From NCBI RefSeq assembly GCF_014696625.1, contig NZ_JACJQL010000001.1, positions 124,001 to 188,000 of the forward strand: a stretch of DNA of 64,000 bases, read 5' to 3'. Under the pieces are notes generated by a model. That model had not been told where the DNA came from, searched no databases, and worked only from the letters and a program-made list of their open reading frames with translations. The position numbers were made by a program, and so were the translations under genes. Below, in pieces: positions 39,718-49,257 of the stretch; the stretch's first letter is position 1, and the number at the start of each line of letters is the position of its first letter. Origin of the DNA: Nostoc parmelioides FACHB-3921. GTDB lineage: Bacteria > Cyanobacteriota > Cyanobacteriia > Cyanobacteriales > Nostocaceae.

Positions 39718-39740
39718 AGAGTGGGCTTTTGGCTCACTCT
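39718..39740. terminator. Hairpin after the EndoU-like gene
   Basis: AGAGTG and CACTCT (with GGGC/GGCT nearly pairing) form a short stem. There is no long T run, so it is a weak terminator candidate. Confidence 0.5.
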
Positions 39741-39818
39741 ATGACAAATGTACATATACTTAATATTTTGCACCACTGTCTTATTGCCAAAATCACAGGC
39801 TAAAAGACCGATTATTTC

Positions 39819-39839
39819 GTAGGGTGGGCATCGCCCACC
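39819..39839 (+). repeat. Dispersed palindromic repeat, family B, copy 3 (core only)
   Basis: GTAGGGTGGGCATCGCCCACC is the reverse-oriented core of the family B palindrome; the flanking arms seen in other copies are missing. Confidence 0.75.
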
Positions 39840-39888
39840 ACTTGCTTATTGAGACGGTGCAAGATATCCATATAAGAAAATACTAAAA

Positions 39889-40668
39889 TTAGCGGAATCT
39901 ATCAGGATTGAGACGTGCAGGGGCTTGGTTGGGAGATTGACGACGAATAGCTACCCCATTTCTCAGGCCTCTAGCTGTTCCCCCATCTCTGGTGTCGAGG
40001 TAGGGCTTCAAGTTGATTCCGCGTCTGGATGAACTCACTCGATTATTACCATTACCTAAAAGAGTGCTACCCAAGCTGTAAAGGTCGTTATTACCTCTGT
40101 AAGTGTTGACGGCTGTAGTTTGCTGTCCGTTATCAGCAGTCACTAGGTTTTGGAAAACGTTATTACGTACTGTGTAGGGGTCTTGGTTACGAGGTACTGT
40201 GAGGACAATCCGACAGCGTTGGTTTGCGTCGGTTGTCACACAAATGATATTTTCATTGTTTTCTACAGAAACCTGAAGTTCTTGTAAGCCATCTGGGCGA
40301 TAGGACTCTAGACGATTGGCGATCGCCTGACATCTGCTAGCTGCATCCCAACCACCGCCTAAATTTCTGGGTGCTGCCCAAGGAAAGTACTGTCCTGGTT
40401 GACTTTGGGGCTGATAAACTACTGTCTGCTGTCCGTTTATAGGTACGCATCTAAATCTGACTGTGCCATCCCCATTTGTGACAGGAGGTATATTTGTTGA
40501 TGTATCTGTTGGATAAGGATAGGGTACGTTTGTCGGTGTTGATGAGCCTGATGGTACAGTTGGCACAACAACGCCATCGTCAAATTGTGCTAATGCGACG
40601 GAATTACCCAGGAAAAAAGATAAACCTAAACTACCCAAGAAAGCGAGTTTCCAGCTTTTAGATAACAT
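39889..40668 (-). CDS. COP23-domain exported protein
   Basis: This is a 259-residue protein from the ATG at 40668, with GGAGGAG just upstream. It begins with a signal peptide (WKLAFLGSLGLSFFLGNSVALA). After a Pro/Thr-rich stretch, residues about 75-200 match the COP23 domain named after a circadian-oscillating membrane protein of cyanobacteria: FRCVPINGQQTVVYQP, RCQAIANRLESY, ENIICVTTDANQRCRIVLTV. Conserved cysteines suggest disulfides. The C-terminal tail is basic and Gln/Asn-rich. Its role is unknown; the location is probably periplasmic or outer membrane. Confidence 0.8.
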   Translation of the reverse strand: MLSKSWKLAFLGSLGLSFFLGNSVALAQFDDGVVVPTVPSGSSTPTNVPYPYPTDTSTNIPPVTNGDGTVRFRCVPINGQQTVVYQPQSQPGQYFPWAAPRNLGGGWDAASRCQAIANRLESYRPDGLQELQVSVENNENIICVTTDANQRCRIVLTVPRNQDPYTVRNNVFQNLVTADNGQQTTAVNTYRGNNDLYSLGSTLLGNGNNRVSSSRRGINLKPYLDTRDGGTARGLRNGVAIRRQSPNQAPARLNPDRFR

Positions 40669-40736
40669 GAATGCTCCTCCAGTGACAAACAGTGTATTAG
40701 TCATTAGTCATTGGTTAAAGATTAGGGACTATAAAC

Positions 40737-40893
40737 TAACGTCAGTTCGATGACCTCTCCCCAAACCCCTCTCCGACGCGGAGAGGGGCTTAGATATCCC
40801 GAAAACTTAAGGAAAAATTAGGGTTTTGAAGCCTCTCTCCTTGCAGGGGAGAGGTTTGGAGAGGGGTTTTTGAAATTCGTCGAACTCACGTTA
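40737..40893. repeat. 157-bp element with terminal inverted repeats (MITE-like)
   Basis: The ends TAACGTCAGTTCGATG and CGTCGAACTCACGTTA are imperfect inverted repeats (14 of 16). Inside are two further inverted blocks, CCTCTCCCCAAACCCCTCTC and GAGAGGTTTGGAGAGGGG, with a small hairpin GAGAGGGG. The structure is that of a MITE. It lies in the 300-bp gap between the COP23 and M48 genes. Confidence 0.82.
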
Positions 40894-40966
40894 AACTACC
40901 CCAATGAGAAATTGATGACACGCAACTTTAGTCCTGATTTAGTTGACGAAAAATTTGACTTTTAGT

Positions 40967-42553
40967 TCATTCCGTAGTGCGCTTTTTTTCCTCTTCTTCT
41001 TTTCTCTGTTTGAGGAGTTTGTTTACTTTCACTTTAATTTCTGCATGGCGTTGTACACCTTCATAAGCGTAGCGATTATAACTATTGCGAGAAATTAAGT
41101 TTTCTAGATAACTAACTCGCTCATTACCGCCTGGGTGGGAAGATAACCAAGTGGGAATGTCATATTTTTTTTGCTTGTCTAGTGTCACCATTAAATTCCG
41201 CAAGCCATCAGCAGCATAGCCACTAGCAACAATTAAGCGCGTACCCAAAATATCTGCCTGTCTTTCCATATCACGGCTGTAATTCATGGCGAAAAGTTGC
41301 CCAATCGTGCCACCAAAGGGTAGATATTGAGTAACGTTAGAAATGAGGTTGCCTTGGGTAACTAATTGAAAACCGTGGGATAAGACGACATGAGATAATT
41401 CATGTGCCACTAATCCCGCTAATTCTGCTTCGGAAGTGGTTTTGGCGATCGCACCAGCATTAATAAAAATTTTCCCTCCCGGTAGGGCAAAAGCATTGAG
41501 TTCTTCTTCCGGAATCACAAAAAATTCGTATTTAAATTCATTCCTACCAGCAACTTTCGCCAGTTTCTGCCCAATATCATTGACATAGGCTAAAACATCA
41601 TCATCTATGACCAAAGGCAGCTGTTTTTTCGCCTGTTTCGCTACCGATTCACCGATAGATTTTTCGCCCTGTAGTAGCAAAATGGTGGAGTCAAGGGCAG
41701 AAAATGGCCCTAGTAAGCTACCAGTAACCGCATAACCCAATGCACCTGTAATAACGTTACTAATTAAATTACCCCTAATTTCCTCTCGAACGTAGGATTG
41801 ATAGCGTTGGAGATGTTTATCGGCTAATTGGGTAAATTCTGGTGCTTGGGGATTGTTAGGGTTGAGGATGGCAAATTGCCTTGCAGCTAAAGATGCTTCC
41901 ATCCATTTTTTTGATTTAGCCAAGGCGCTAACTCTGGCTTGGGTTAGTTCTGGTTGATTGGGATAAAGAGATGATGCCCGTTCTAAAATATCTAATGCTT
42001 CTGTTTGGCGATCGTATTGAGTGAGAACTTCAGCGTAGCGAATATGGCCAGGGACAAATTCGGGATATTGTTCAACTAATAATTGCAGAGGTACAAGAGT
42101 TCGCGTTTGCAATTTCTTGGCTATTCCCGCCTCTGCTTCTCGCCAATATACTTTACCTGCTGGTGAAAGTTCTGCGGGGTCAAGGATGGCTGGTTTCCGT
42201 TCTTTGGATGCAGTTGTTTGAGTAAAGGGTGTTTTGACTTCGCGGTAAATTTTTTCGGCCTCGGCAATTTGTCCCGCCAGATAAAGTTTATCTGCTTCTA
42301 TAAGTTTTTGTTGACGGGCAATTTCTTCTGGACTGAGTGGAGGTTCTGACGCAGATGAGCGTTTTAGTGCATCTCTGAGCTTTTGATCATTGGGGTTTTC
42401 CGGCTGGGGTGTGTTTGTTTGCTCAGTGGGGGCGGGAGGTTCTTGGGCTGGTACTGGTGCTATGGGTTGAGTGAGAAGAATTAATAGTGTTGTCCCAACT
42501 GACAACAATATCCAATTCAAGGTTAGCAGCAGAGACTTACTGATGCGCTTCAT
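40967..42553 (-). CDS. M48 family metalloprotease with tetratricopeptide region
   Basis: This is a 528-residue protein from the ATG at 42553. It has an N-terminal signal or anchor (LLLTLNWILLSVGTTLLILL), a Pro-rich stretch, and a helical TPR-like region at about 160-260. The M48 peptidase domain at about 280-500 has the zinc motif VAHELSHVVLSHG and a downstream Glu in RDMERQADILGTRLI. It resembles BepA/LoiP proteases that care for outer-membrane proteins. The C-terminus is a basic, Glu/Lys-rich tail (LLKQRKEEEEKKR). Probably periplasmic. Confidence 0.9.
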   Translation of the reverse strand: MKRISKSLLLTLNWILLSVGTTLLILLTQPIAPVPAQEPPAPTEQTNTPQPENPNDQKLRDALKRSSASEPPLSPEEIARQQKLIEADKLYLAGQIAEAEKIYREVKTPFTQTTASKERKPAILDPAELSPAGKVYWREAEAGIAKKLQTRTLVPLQLLVEQYPEFVPGHIRYAEVLTQYDRQTEALDILERASSLYPNQPELTQARVSALAKSKKWMEASLAARQFAILNPNNPQAPEFTQLADKHLQRYQSYVREEIRGNLISNVITGALGYAVTGSLLGPFSALDSTILLLQGEKSIGESVAKQAKKQLPLVIDDDVLAYVNDIGQKLAKVAGRNEFKYEFFVIPEEELNAFALPGGKIFINAGAIAKTTSEAELAGLVAHELSHVVLSHGFQLVTQGNLISNVTQYLPFGGTIGQLFAMNYSRDMERQADILGTRLIVASGYAADGLRNLMVTLDKQKKYDIPTWLSSHPGGNERVSYLENLISRNSYNRYAYEGVQRHAEIKVKVNKLLKQRKEEEEKKRTTE

Positions 42554-42676
42554 GCTGAGTTCCACCTAATACAAAAGGCTCTTTTATTTAGGGTAGAAGC
42601 AATTCGGCTCATCCGACTAGAGCGATCGCCATTGCTTCACAGTAACTACTAAAAAGATGCCATCAGGACTAATTGA

Positions 42677-42707
42677 AGAAAAAAAAAGGCAGACGATTTG
42701 TCTGACC
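42677..42707 (-). terminator. Rho-independent terminator of the RNA-binding protein gene
   Basis: On the minus strand GGTCAGAC-AAATC-GTCTGCC is followed by TTTTTTTTT, about 35 bp after the stop codon. Confidence 0.88.
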
Positions 42708-42741
42708 TCAAGAATTTAGATAAATTCCTAATTATTAATTC

Positions 42742-43053
42742 TTAATAACGGGAACGACCACCGCCACCGCCGTATCCTCCCCGGTTTCCGCCACCAAAGG
42801 AGCCTCTGTCTTCTTTGGGCTTGGCTTTATTGACTTTCAGGTCACGACCCATCCACTCAGCACCATCAAGACCCTCAATGGCGGCTGTTTCTTCTGCATC
42901 TGAACCCATTTCCACAAAAGCAAAACCGCGCAGGCGACCTGTTTCACGGTCAGTAGGTAGCACAACCCGTTTTACAGAACCATATTCTGCAAAAACGTTG
43001 CTGATATCCTCTTGCGTAACTTCGTAAGAGAGGTTCCCTACATAAATTGACAT
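42742..43053 (-). CDS. Cyanobacterial RNA-binding protein (RRM, glycine-rich tail)
   Basis: This is a 103-residue Rbp-family protein. A single RNA recognition motif spans residues 1-80, with RNP2 IYVGNLS and RNP1 RGFAFVEM. A glycine-rich tail (GGGNRGGYGGGGGRSRY) follows. Such proteins are often cold-induced and bind RNA, including thylakoid-linked mRNAs. The start at 43053 (MSIYVGNLSYEV) is certain from family; the frame extends 40 codons upstream but this is leader. A 100+ nt leader is in line with the autoregulated 5' UTRs known for Anabaena rbp genes. A strong terminator follows. Confidence 0.95.
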   Translation of the reverse strand: MSIYVGNLSYEVTQEDISNVFAEYGSVKRVVLPTDRETGRLRGFAFVEMGSDAEETAAIEGLDGAEWMGRDLKVNKAKPKEDRGSFGGGNRGGYGGGGGRSRY

Positions 43054-43472
43054 TATTTTCTCTCCAAAATCATGGCTGTGTAGAGATTTAAATTTCGGAG
43101 AGAGGTCTGTAAATACCACAAGGAAAAGCCTGTTAATACTAAAAACAAAGACTATCACCGATTTAATTCTCACTGTCTATGATGGCATAGAAGTTAATTT
43201 CCTGCATGAGGAAACGCGGTTATGAGAGAAGCTATGCAACAATAATATTGAGGCTGAAGACGAAAACCATTGACTTACAAGGCTTTTAAGATTTTATTTT
43301 TTAATTATTTATAAATATTACAGTCATCAATTTCCACTTAATTTAATAAATATTAGTGATACTATTACTGATTTTTATCTCCAAAAGTACACTCAAGATA
43401 GATGATGTAAATTGAAAGTTTGTGTCTAGGCAATGACCAACCGTCGATCATTGCCTGCTGAAAAATAACAGC
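43054..43472 (-). other. Leader and upstream region of the RNA-binding protein gene
   Basis: These 419 bp contain the long leader of the rbp gene and the downstream end of the ureohydrolase gene. No other gene is seen. GGAGAG at about 43059 is the rbp ribosome binding site. Confidence 0.5.
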
Positions 43473-44513
43473 TTATTGTTTGTGAGATAAATCCATTAAA
43501 TTTGCTAATTTATAAACCACTCTCGCCCCTACATTACCATCCCATTCAGCATCACCAACTTCGCAGACATCGAAGCCAATAATTTTTCTCCCGCTATTCA
43601 CCAATTCCCGAAATAGACAAAAAACTTGCTCCAATTCCAAACCACCAGGAACAGGTGTGCCGGTATTTGGACAAAGTTTCGGATCTAAACCATCCACATC
43701 AAAACTAATGTGGACGTATTCCGGCAAGTGATTGACAATTTCGCGGCTTAATTCGATCCAGTTTGTGCCACCATACAGCTTTTGTTTAATCATGGGGTCG
43801 TAGTATGCCACGATGCGTCCGTGGGATTCATCAATCATTCGCACTTCATCATGACTGATATCGCGTAAACCTACCTGCACCAGTTTAGAAATTTGCGGTA
43901 GTTTCAACCCATTAAACATAATCGACGCATGGGAAAATTCAAACCCTTCATAAGCGTCACGTAAATCTGCGTGTGCATCAATGTGGAGAATGCCAAAATT
44001 GGGGTATTTCGCTGCTAATGCTTGAAAGTAACCTAAAGGTGAACTATGGTCGCCACCAATGACTGCAACTTGCTTACCTTGATTCATGGCTACTTGACAT
44101 TGTGTAAACAGCCATTGATTTACCTGTTGGGAAGCTTGATTAATTTCTGTGAGTACAGGTGTTAAATCTGGTGTGTCTGTGAGTAATTTACCTTGGGCGA
44201 GTCGTTCAATAATTTGTGCTGCTAAATCTCGATAATAATTATTTTTATCGATAATTTCTTGGGGAATTTCCACTAAGAAAATTCCTTGTTTCCAGCCATC
44301 AGGATGATCAAAGTCAAATAAATCTAGTTGCACTGAAGCATCCAGAATTCTTTGTGGCCCATTGGCTGTACCTGCACCATAGGAAACCGTAACTTCCCAA
44401 GGGACTGCAAAAACAATTAAATTTGCAGAATTATAATCGCAGGGCAAACCTAAGAGATTGCCATTGATTTCACCTACGCCGCTAGGGTTATAGTCTTGGA
44501 GTTGATTAATCAT
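43473..44513 (-). CDS. Agmatinase/ureohydrolase family protein
   Basis: This is a 346-residue arginase-superfamily enzyme with a binuclear metal centre. Metal ligands are seen in GGDHSSPLGYF, DAHADLRDAYE and SFDVDGLDP. It is likely to be the agmatinase-like SpeB described in Anabaena, which releases urea from agmatine in arginine catabolism. However, some cyanobacterial relatives hydrolyse guanidine, so the substrate is not certain. The gene is transcribed alone, minus strand. No export signal is seen. Confidence 0.87.
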   Translation of the reverse strand: MINQLQDYNPSGVGEINGNLLGLPCDYNSANLIVFAVPWEVTVSYGAGTANGPQRILDASVQLDLFDFDHPDGWKQGIFLVEIPQEIIDKNNYYRDLAAQIIERLAQGKLLTDTPDLTPVLTEINQASQQVNQWLFTQCQVAMNQGKQVAVIGGDHSSPLGYFQALAAKYPNFGILHIDAHADLRDAYEGFEFSHASIMFNGLKLPQISKLVQVGLRDISHDEVRMIDESHGRIVAYYDPMIKQKLYGGTNWIELSREIVNHLPEYVHISFDVDGLDPKLCPNTGTPVPGGLELEQVFCLFRELVNSGRKIIGFDVCEVGDAEWDGNVGARVVYKLANLMDLSHKQ

Positions 44514-44604
44514 AGATTCTTGGATATTAATTTTATCAACTAAAAGCGATCGCCCTAAAATACTGGAGAGCGATCGCTGGATTTACTCGACAAACTCAGT
44601 CAGT

Positions 44605-46344
44605 TTACGCTGGATAAATCCGTAAACGACGGTTTGGTTCTTCCCCAAAACTATGGGACTTGAGCCGATAGTGTTCTACTAGCTCATGCTGCATTTTGCG
44701 GACTTGCGGAGAACGGGGTAATAACTCCACGGGTTGTCCTTTGGGAATGACGATTTGCTCGACGGCTAGTCTTGCTTCTTCTAAAGCGTCCATTTCGTCG
44801 TCGCTACCGTTGTGCAGAAACAATTGTAGTTCTCGGTCATCCGCTATTTCTGGATCGTCCAAGTTAAGTAAGCGCCGCAATCCACGGGTAATCTGAGGAA
44901 TGGTACTAGACTTAATCACATGGATGGGTACATGACGGGCTTTAGCCATCTGCCTTAATTTAGCGTGGTTTTTGACGTGCGATCGCAATGCCAAAATTGC
45001 ATCAGCATTATCTATATCTTTTGTCAATACCACAGGCAAAGTTAAAACACTGATCACCTGTTCCAGTTGATGCCTACTCACCCCATAAGGGTAAATGTGC
45101 AGTGGTAAATCTTCACCGTTGGGGCCTGGTTGTCTAGCACTGCTGCCGAAATCGATAGCTTCTGGGTAGTTAAACGATTCATCTAGCAAGCGGTCAAATT
45201 CGCTTTGTCCAGGGATTCTTTCTCGCTCTAGGGGCAATGATGGGATGGCTAGCATTTGTCCTGATGCACGCCAACCATTAGATGCTCTAGCTGGTGAAAA
45301 AGATTCTTCAGGAGTTGCCAACTGTCCGCCACGACCATTAACAACAGATAATTGTCGTGTGATGGCGACTTTGCCTTGGTCATCCACTGTTCTCGTTTGT
45401 GGACTAGGCTGACGGCCTCGGAGAAGAGTATCCACCGTATCCGCAACACTTTCGTGTACTACCCAACGTTGCCGTTCTAACATTTCCACGGCAATCTCAA
45501 AGGTAGGAGGGGCTTTCCGTTCTAAAACGGTTTTTTGACTACCCCTGCGTCTCGCTTCATCGTCTCCCAGTGTCACAGCTTGAATACCCCCAACCAAATC
45601 AGATAGGGTGGGGTTTTTGATCAGGTTTTCTATCTGGTTTCCGTGGGCAGTACCTACCAACTGTACACCTCTTTCCGCAATGGTACGGGCTGCTAAAGCT
45701 TCCAGTTCTGTACCAATTTCATCAATGACAATGACTTCTGGCATATGATTTTCTACTGCCTCAATCATTACCTGATGTTGCAGTTCTGGATGAGCTACCT
45801 GCATCCGCCTAGCACGACCAATGGCTGGGTGAGCCACATCGCCATCCCCAGCAATTTCGTTGGAGGTGTCAATGATAACCACACGTTTATGCAATTCATC
45901 TGCTAAGACACGGGCAATTTCTCGTAAAGCTGTAGTTTTACCTACACCAGGCCGTCCTAGCATGAGAATTGATTTACCAGTTTCCACCAAATCGCGGATC
46001 ATGCCTATCGTACCGAATACAGCTCGACCAACACGACAGGTCAGACCAATTATCTTACCACTGCGGTTGCGGATAGCACTGATCCGATGCAAAGTTTGCT
46101 CAATTCCTGCCCGATTATCTCCACCAAAGTTTCCTACTCGCTGAACGCAATCGTCTATCTGTGCTTGAGTAACGGGTGTTTCGCTCAGGTACTCGGCTTG
46201 ATTGGGAAATCTAGCCTCTGGGCGACGACCCAAATCCAAGACCACTTCTACTAAAATATCTCGTTTGGGATGGTTCTCTAGTACTTGTCGCAGGTCTTGG
46301 GGCAAAATGTCTAACAACTTTTGGAGATCGTCTGTAGTCGTCAT
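44605..46344 (-). CDS. Ycf45-like AAA ATPase with R3H-type C-terminus
   Basis: This is a 579-residue protein from the ATG at 46344 (MTTTDDLQKLLDILPQDL); the open frame extends to 46383, touching the ldpA stop codon. The ATPase domain (about 60-290) has Walker A LGRPGVGKTTALREIA and Walker B VIVIDEIGTELEA, similar to SpoIIIAA and chloroplast Ycf45. The C-terminal part carries a helical region (IPQITRGLRRLLNL, then LFLHNGSDDEMDALEEARLAVEQIV) and the tail RKMQHELVEHYRLKSHSFGEEPNRRLRIYP, with the R-x3-H of single-strand nucleic-acid-binding R3H domains. It is downstream of ldpA by 39 bp and probably co-transcribed. Confidence 0.87.
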   Translation of the reverse strand: MTTTDDLQKLLDILPQDLRQVLENHPKRDILVEVVLDLGRRPEARFPNQAEYLSETPVTQAQIDDCVQRVGNFGGDNRAGIEQTLHRISAIRNRSGKIIGLTCRVGRAVFGTIGMIRDLVETGKSILMLGRPGVGKTTALREIARVLADELHKRVVIIDTSNEIAGDGDVAHPAIGRARRMQVAHPELQHQVMIEAVENHMPEVIVIDEIGTELEALAARTIAERGVQLVGTAHGNQIENLIKNPTLSDLVGGIQAVTLGDDEARRRGSQKTVLERKAPPTFEIAVEMLERQRWVVHESVADTVDTLLRGRQPSPQTRTVDDQGKVAITRQLSVVNGRGGQLATPEESFSPARASNGWRASGQMLAIPSLPLERERIPGQSEFDRLLDESFNYPEAIDFGSSARQPGPNGEDLPLHIYPYGVSRHQLEQVISVLTLPVVLTKDIDNADAILALRSHVKNHAKLRQMAKARHVPIHVIKSSTIPQITRGLRRLLNLDDPEIADDRELQLFLHNGSDDEMDALEEARLAVEQIVIPKGQPVELLPRSPQVRKMQHELVEHYRLKSHSFGEEPNRRLRIYPA

Positions 46345-46383
46345 GCTTTCTATTGTGACGTTTTGAGAGATAACGAAGAGCAA

Positions 46384-47598
46384 TTAGCTCTCCTGCTGTG
46401 ACTTGAGCTGGGAAACGAGGGAACGGGCAAGCTCTACGGCTTGCCAAAGTAATTCTGGTTCTTCTTCAAGGCGTACTGTGGCCTTAACACTGCTATTACT
46501 CACCTCCTTATTTTCTAACTGCTCAATAATCGGTGACAGCATTACACGGGCATAGCTACCGTAAGCAACTCCGGCAATATAGGCGGACGGGCGGGGGGTG
46601 AGACAGCGCGGTCTTGGGGGTTTCCCCCATAAGCGACTGCGAACCCGAAGGGCAGGGAGCAGAGGAGAAGAAATTTCCCTCATGCTCCCTGCTCCCTGCT
46701 CCCTTGCTTTTTTCAGTAGTCCCATTGCCTTTAACTTAGCAACTGTGTAGCTGTTAGTGCCACCCGCTAGTTGTATATATCCTGGTAATTTAGCTGCTAG
46801 GACTTTTTGCCCTAGTTTTACTGCTGCTAAAGTAGTACCATCTCCGATATCGCCACTCATAGGGCGACCGTCGGTTTGCCAAATTAGGGTGGTAGGAAGC
46901 GGAGAAATTAGTTCATAGATTGATTGGAGATATTCAACTAGATGTTTACCATCGGGACAGCTGATAGCCAATACCTTCAGTCGGTCTGCCCACGGTGAAA
47001 TTACTTGCCATAATTGCTTAAACTCTGCCAAACGTCCCACTTTTGTATGGATTTCTACGGCATCTATTCCTGCTGACATGACCATTGGTGCGATCGCCTC
47101 TGGCGTTGACATATAGGAATTTGTATAAATTATATCATAAGGACAAACTGGCAGACAACGGCCGCAACCGTAGCATTTCTGAAATTCAACTCCAGAAAAA
47201 TTATCTTTTTGATGATTAAATACAATTGCCTGAGCAGGACAGATTTTCTCACAAGGTCTGGGACAATCGGAGGGGCAATGGTGGGGATTGAACTCGGCTT
47301 TGCGGAAATGGGGGTCTTCACCGTCATTTAAGCTCACCATCAACAAGGGTGCATGACCTTTGTAGTCCAGTCCTCTTGCTTGAGCTGCCTGCACCAAATT
47401 TCTAGCTACTTGTATTGCTTCTTTGGCATCTCTAATCACGGCTGGGTCAGCAGCCACATCTATGCAGTCAGCACCAGCTAAGGTGTAGGCCAATGTTAAA
47501 CTTCTCACAGCAGGTAGGTGCTGGAAACTAGCTCCGCAGATGAGCTTGAACCAGTGACCTTGGTTTAATGATTGTAAAGGGGCTAACAGATCAGTCAC
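46384..47598 (-). CDS. ldpA: LdpA, circadian/redox iron-sulfur protein
   Basis: LdpA is an iron-sulfur protein that conveys redox or light state to the circadian clock in Synechococcus. The 404 residues include two 4Fe-4S motifs: Cys108, 112, 116, 120 and Cys142, 145, 148, 152 ([11 protein letters not shown]). The N-terminal half is barrel-like ([20 protein letters not shown]). Residues about 298-338 are an Arg/Pro-rich insert encoded by repeated extragenic DNA (46583-46712), so the protein is longer than its usual 350-360. Codons read straight through, so it is an in-frame insertion. The Ycf45-like gene follows. Confidence 0.92.
   Translation of the reverse strand: MTDLLAPLQSLNQGHWFKLICGASFQHLPAVRSLTLAYTLAGADCIDVAADPAVIRDAKEAIQVARNLVQAAQARGLDYKGHAPLLMVSLNDGEDPHFRKAEFNPHHCPSDCPRPCEKICPAQAIVFNHQKDNFSGVEFQKCYGCGRCLPVCPYDIIYTNSYMSTPEAIAPMVMSAGIDAVEIHTKVGRLAEFKQLWQVISPWADRLKVLAISCPDGKHLVEYLQSIYELISPLPTTLIWQTDGRPMSGDIGDGTTLAAVKLGQKVLAAKLPGYIQLAGGTNSYTVAKLKAMGLLKKAREQGAGSMREISSPLLPALRVRSRLWGKPPRPRCLTPRPSAYIAGVAYGSYARVMLSPIIEQLENKEVSNSSVKATVRLEEEPELLWQAVELARSLVSQLKSQQES
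46583..46712. repeat. Dispersed repeat and GCTCCCT heptamers inserted in ldpA
   Basis: The segment contains GCGCGGTCTTGGGGGTTTCC with CCCCATAAGCGACTGCG, a widespread Nostoc repeat, and three GCTCCCT units (46684-46703) with an opposing GGCAGGGAGCAG. It is read in frame through ldpA. Confidence 0.85.
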
Positions 47599-47662
47599 AC
47601 TTCTATTATGCTTTTATGTGAATGAAAATAGTAGCCTGTGTTGAGTAAAAATCCTAATTTAT

Positions 47663-49075
47663 TCAGACTGGGGTAATGGGAATTGTAATGACAAACTCTG
47701 CTCCTTCGCCTAATGCAGAAGTGCAGGTGATTTGCCCTTGGTGTTTCTGCACTACAATCTGATAGCTGATAGATAATCCCAATCCGCTACCTTTACCTAC
47801 GGTTTTTGTGGTGAAAAATGGGTCAAACAGATGAGATTGCCAAGATTGATCTATACCTACACCATTATCGGCGATCGCAATCCTCACAGTTTGTGAGTCG
47901 AGTAATTCTGTGCTAATCCGAATTTGAGGATTTTGGTTAGGGGGTTCTTCCTTGATCTTGGTGATTCCCAATGACTGTAGATGAGCTGTTCCTTGACGAA
48001 CGCTTACCCACAGAGGATTGACTTGGCTACTTTGTAAGCGCAGTCTGGAAGTCGTTGGTATTGCGCCAGAATCAGTTTCCTGCCTCACCTCCAAAGCATC
48101 TATGGCATTATTTAGGATGTGCATAAATACTTGGTTTAATTCGCTCGGATAACAAGTAATCAAAGGTAAGTTACTGTAATCTTTTACTACATCAATTGCT
48201 GGACGATTTGATGTGGCATTAAGTCGATGCTGTAACATTACCAAGGTGCTGTCTATTCCCTGATGAATATTTACTAGTTTCATTTCCGCTTCGTCATGAC
48301 GGGAAAAGTTTTGCAGCGCCAGCACAATTTCCCGAATGCGATCAGATCCTCTGTACATAGCACCCATTAAGTTTTGCAGGTCTTGCATGACAAAACTCAA
48401 ATCTGTCTTTTGAATTAGTTGTTGAATTTTGGGTGTTGGATTTGGATACTCCTGTTGATAAACTTCGATGATTTTCACTAAATCTTGGATATACTCATTA
48501 GCATATTGCAGGTTGCCATAGATAAAACTAATAGGGTTATTAACTTCATGGGCAATACCTGCTACTAATTGCCCAAGTGCCGCCATTTTCTCATTTTGAA
48601 TTTGTTGAACCTGTGAGGCTTTTAAATTATTCAGGGCATCTTGCAATAAAAAATTTCTTTCTTGTAATTGAAGTTGCAACAACCGTAAATTTATTTGATT
48701 TTCAATTCGTAAGATTACTTCCGCACCATGAAAGGGCTTAGTAATATAATCAACACCACCAACATCAAAAGCTTTAACTTTATCTAGAACATCATCCAGT
48801 GCGCTAATAAAGATCACAGGTATATCACAGGTGTGTTTATCAGCTTTCAGTTGCTGACAAACTTGATAACCATCCATATCCGGCATACTAACATCCAGCA
48901 AAATGACATCAGGTAAAAGCATCTGACACGCAGTTAGCGCCATTTTACCGTTCAAGGCTTTGCGGACTTCAAAACCTTGTGCAGTTAACATCGCTGATAA
49001 CAGCCGCAGATTATCTGGTGTATCATCTACTACCAAAATATTGCTTTTATATTTATTGTTATTATTTAAATTCAT
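47663..49075 (-). CDS. Response regulator-histidine kinase fusion
   Basis: This is a 470-residue cytoplasmic sensor. A receiver domain (12-130) has the acidic pair VVDDTPDN, phospho-Asp in VILLDVSMPDMDG and Lys in YITKPF. A short coiled coil leads to the HisKA box GQLVAGIAHEVNNPISFIYGN and an HATPase domain with N box (NNAIDALEV), G1 (IADNGVGID) and G2 (GKGSGLGLSI). There is no membrane segment. It has a receiver almost identical in style to that of the neighbouring GGDEF-EAL protein, so the two may work in one pathway. Confidence 0.93.
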   Translation of the reverse strand: MNLNNNNKYKSNILVVDDTPDNLRLLSAMLTAQGFEVRKALNGKMALTACQMLLPDVILLDVSMPDMDGYQVCQQLKADKHTCDIPVIFISALDDVLDKVKAFDVGGVDYITKPFHGAEVILRIENQINLRLLQLQLQERNFLLQDALNNLKASQVQQIQNEKMAALGQLVAGIAHEVNNPISFIYGNLQYANEYIQDLVKIIEVYQQEYPNPTPKIQQLIQKTDLSFVMQDLQNLMGAMYRGSDRIREIVLALQNFSRHDEAEMKLVNIHQGIDSTLVMLQHRLNATSNRPAIDVVKDYSNLPLITCYPSELNQVFMHILNNAIDALEVRQETDSGAIPTTSRLRLQSSQVNPLWVSVRQGTAHLQSLGITKIKEEPPNQNPQIRISTELLDSQTVRIAIADNGVGIDQSWQSHLFDPFFTTKTVGKGSGLGLSISYQIVVQKHQGQITCTSALGEGAEFVITIPITPV

Positions 49076-49257
49076 TACGAATAAAAATTCATCATTTATC
49101 CCCTAATAAATATATTAAGTGCTGTTTGGACGGACTTGTATAAAAATTCCCCAAACTCAACAAATATTGTGATTGATATTAATATCAAAGAATTTCTAAA
49201 AAAATCATCTTTACAGATATGAATTGAGAAAATCTGCAACAGAAGTAGCACACCAAA

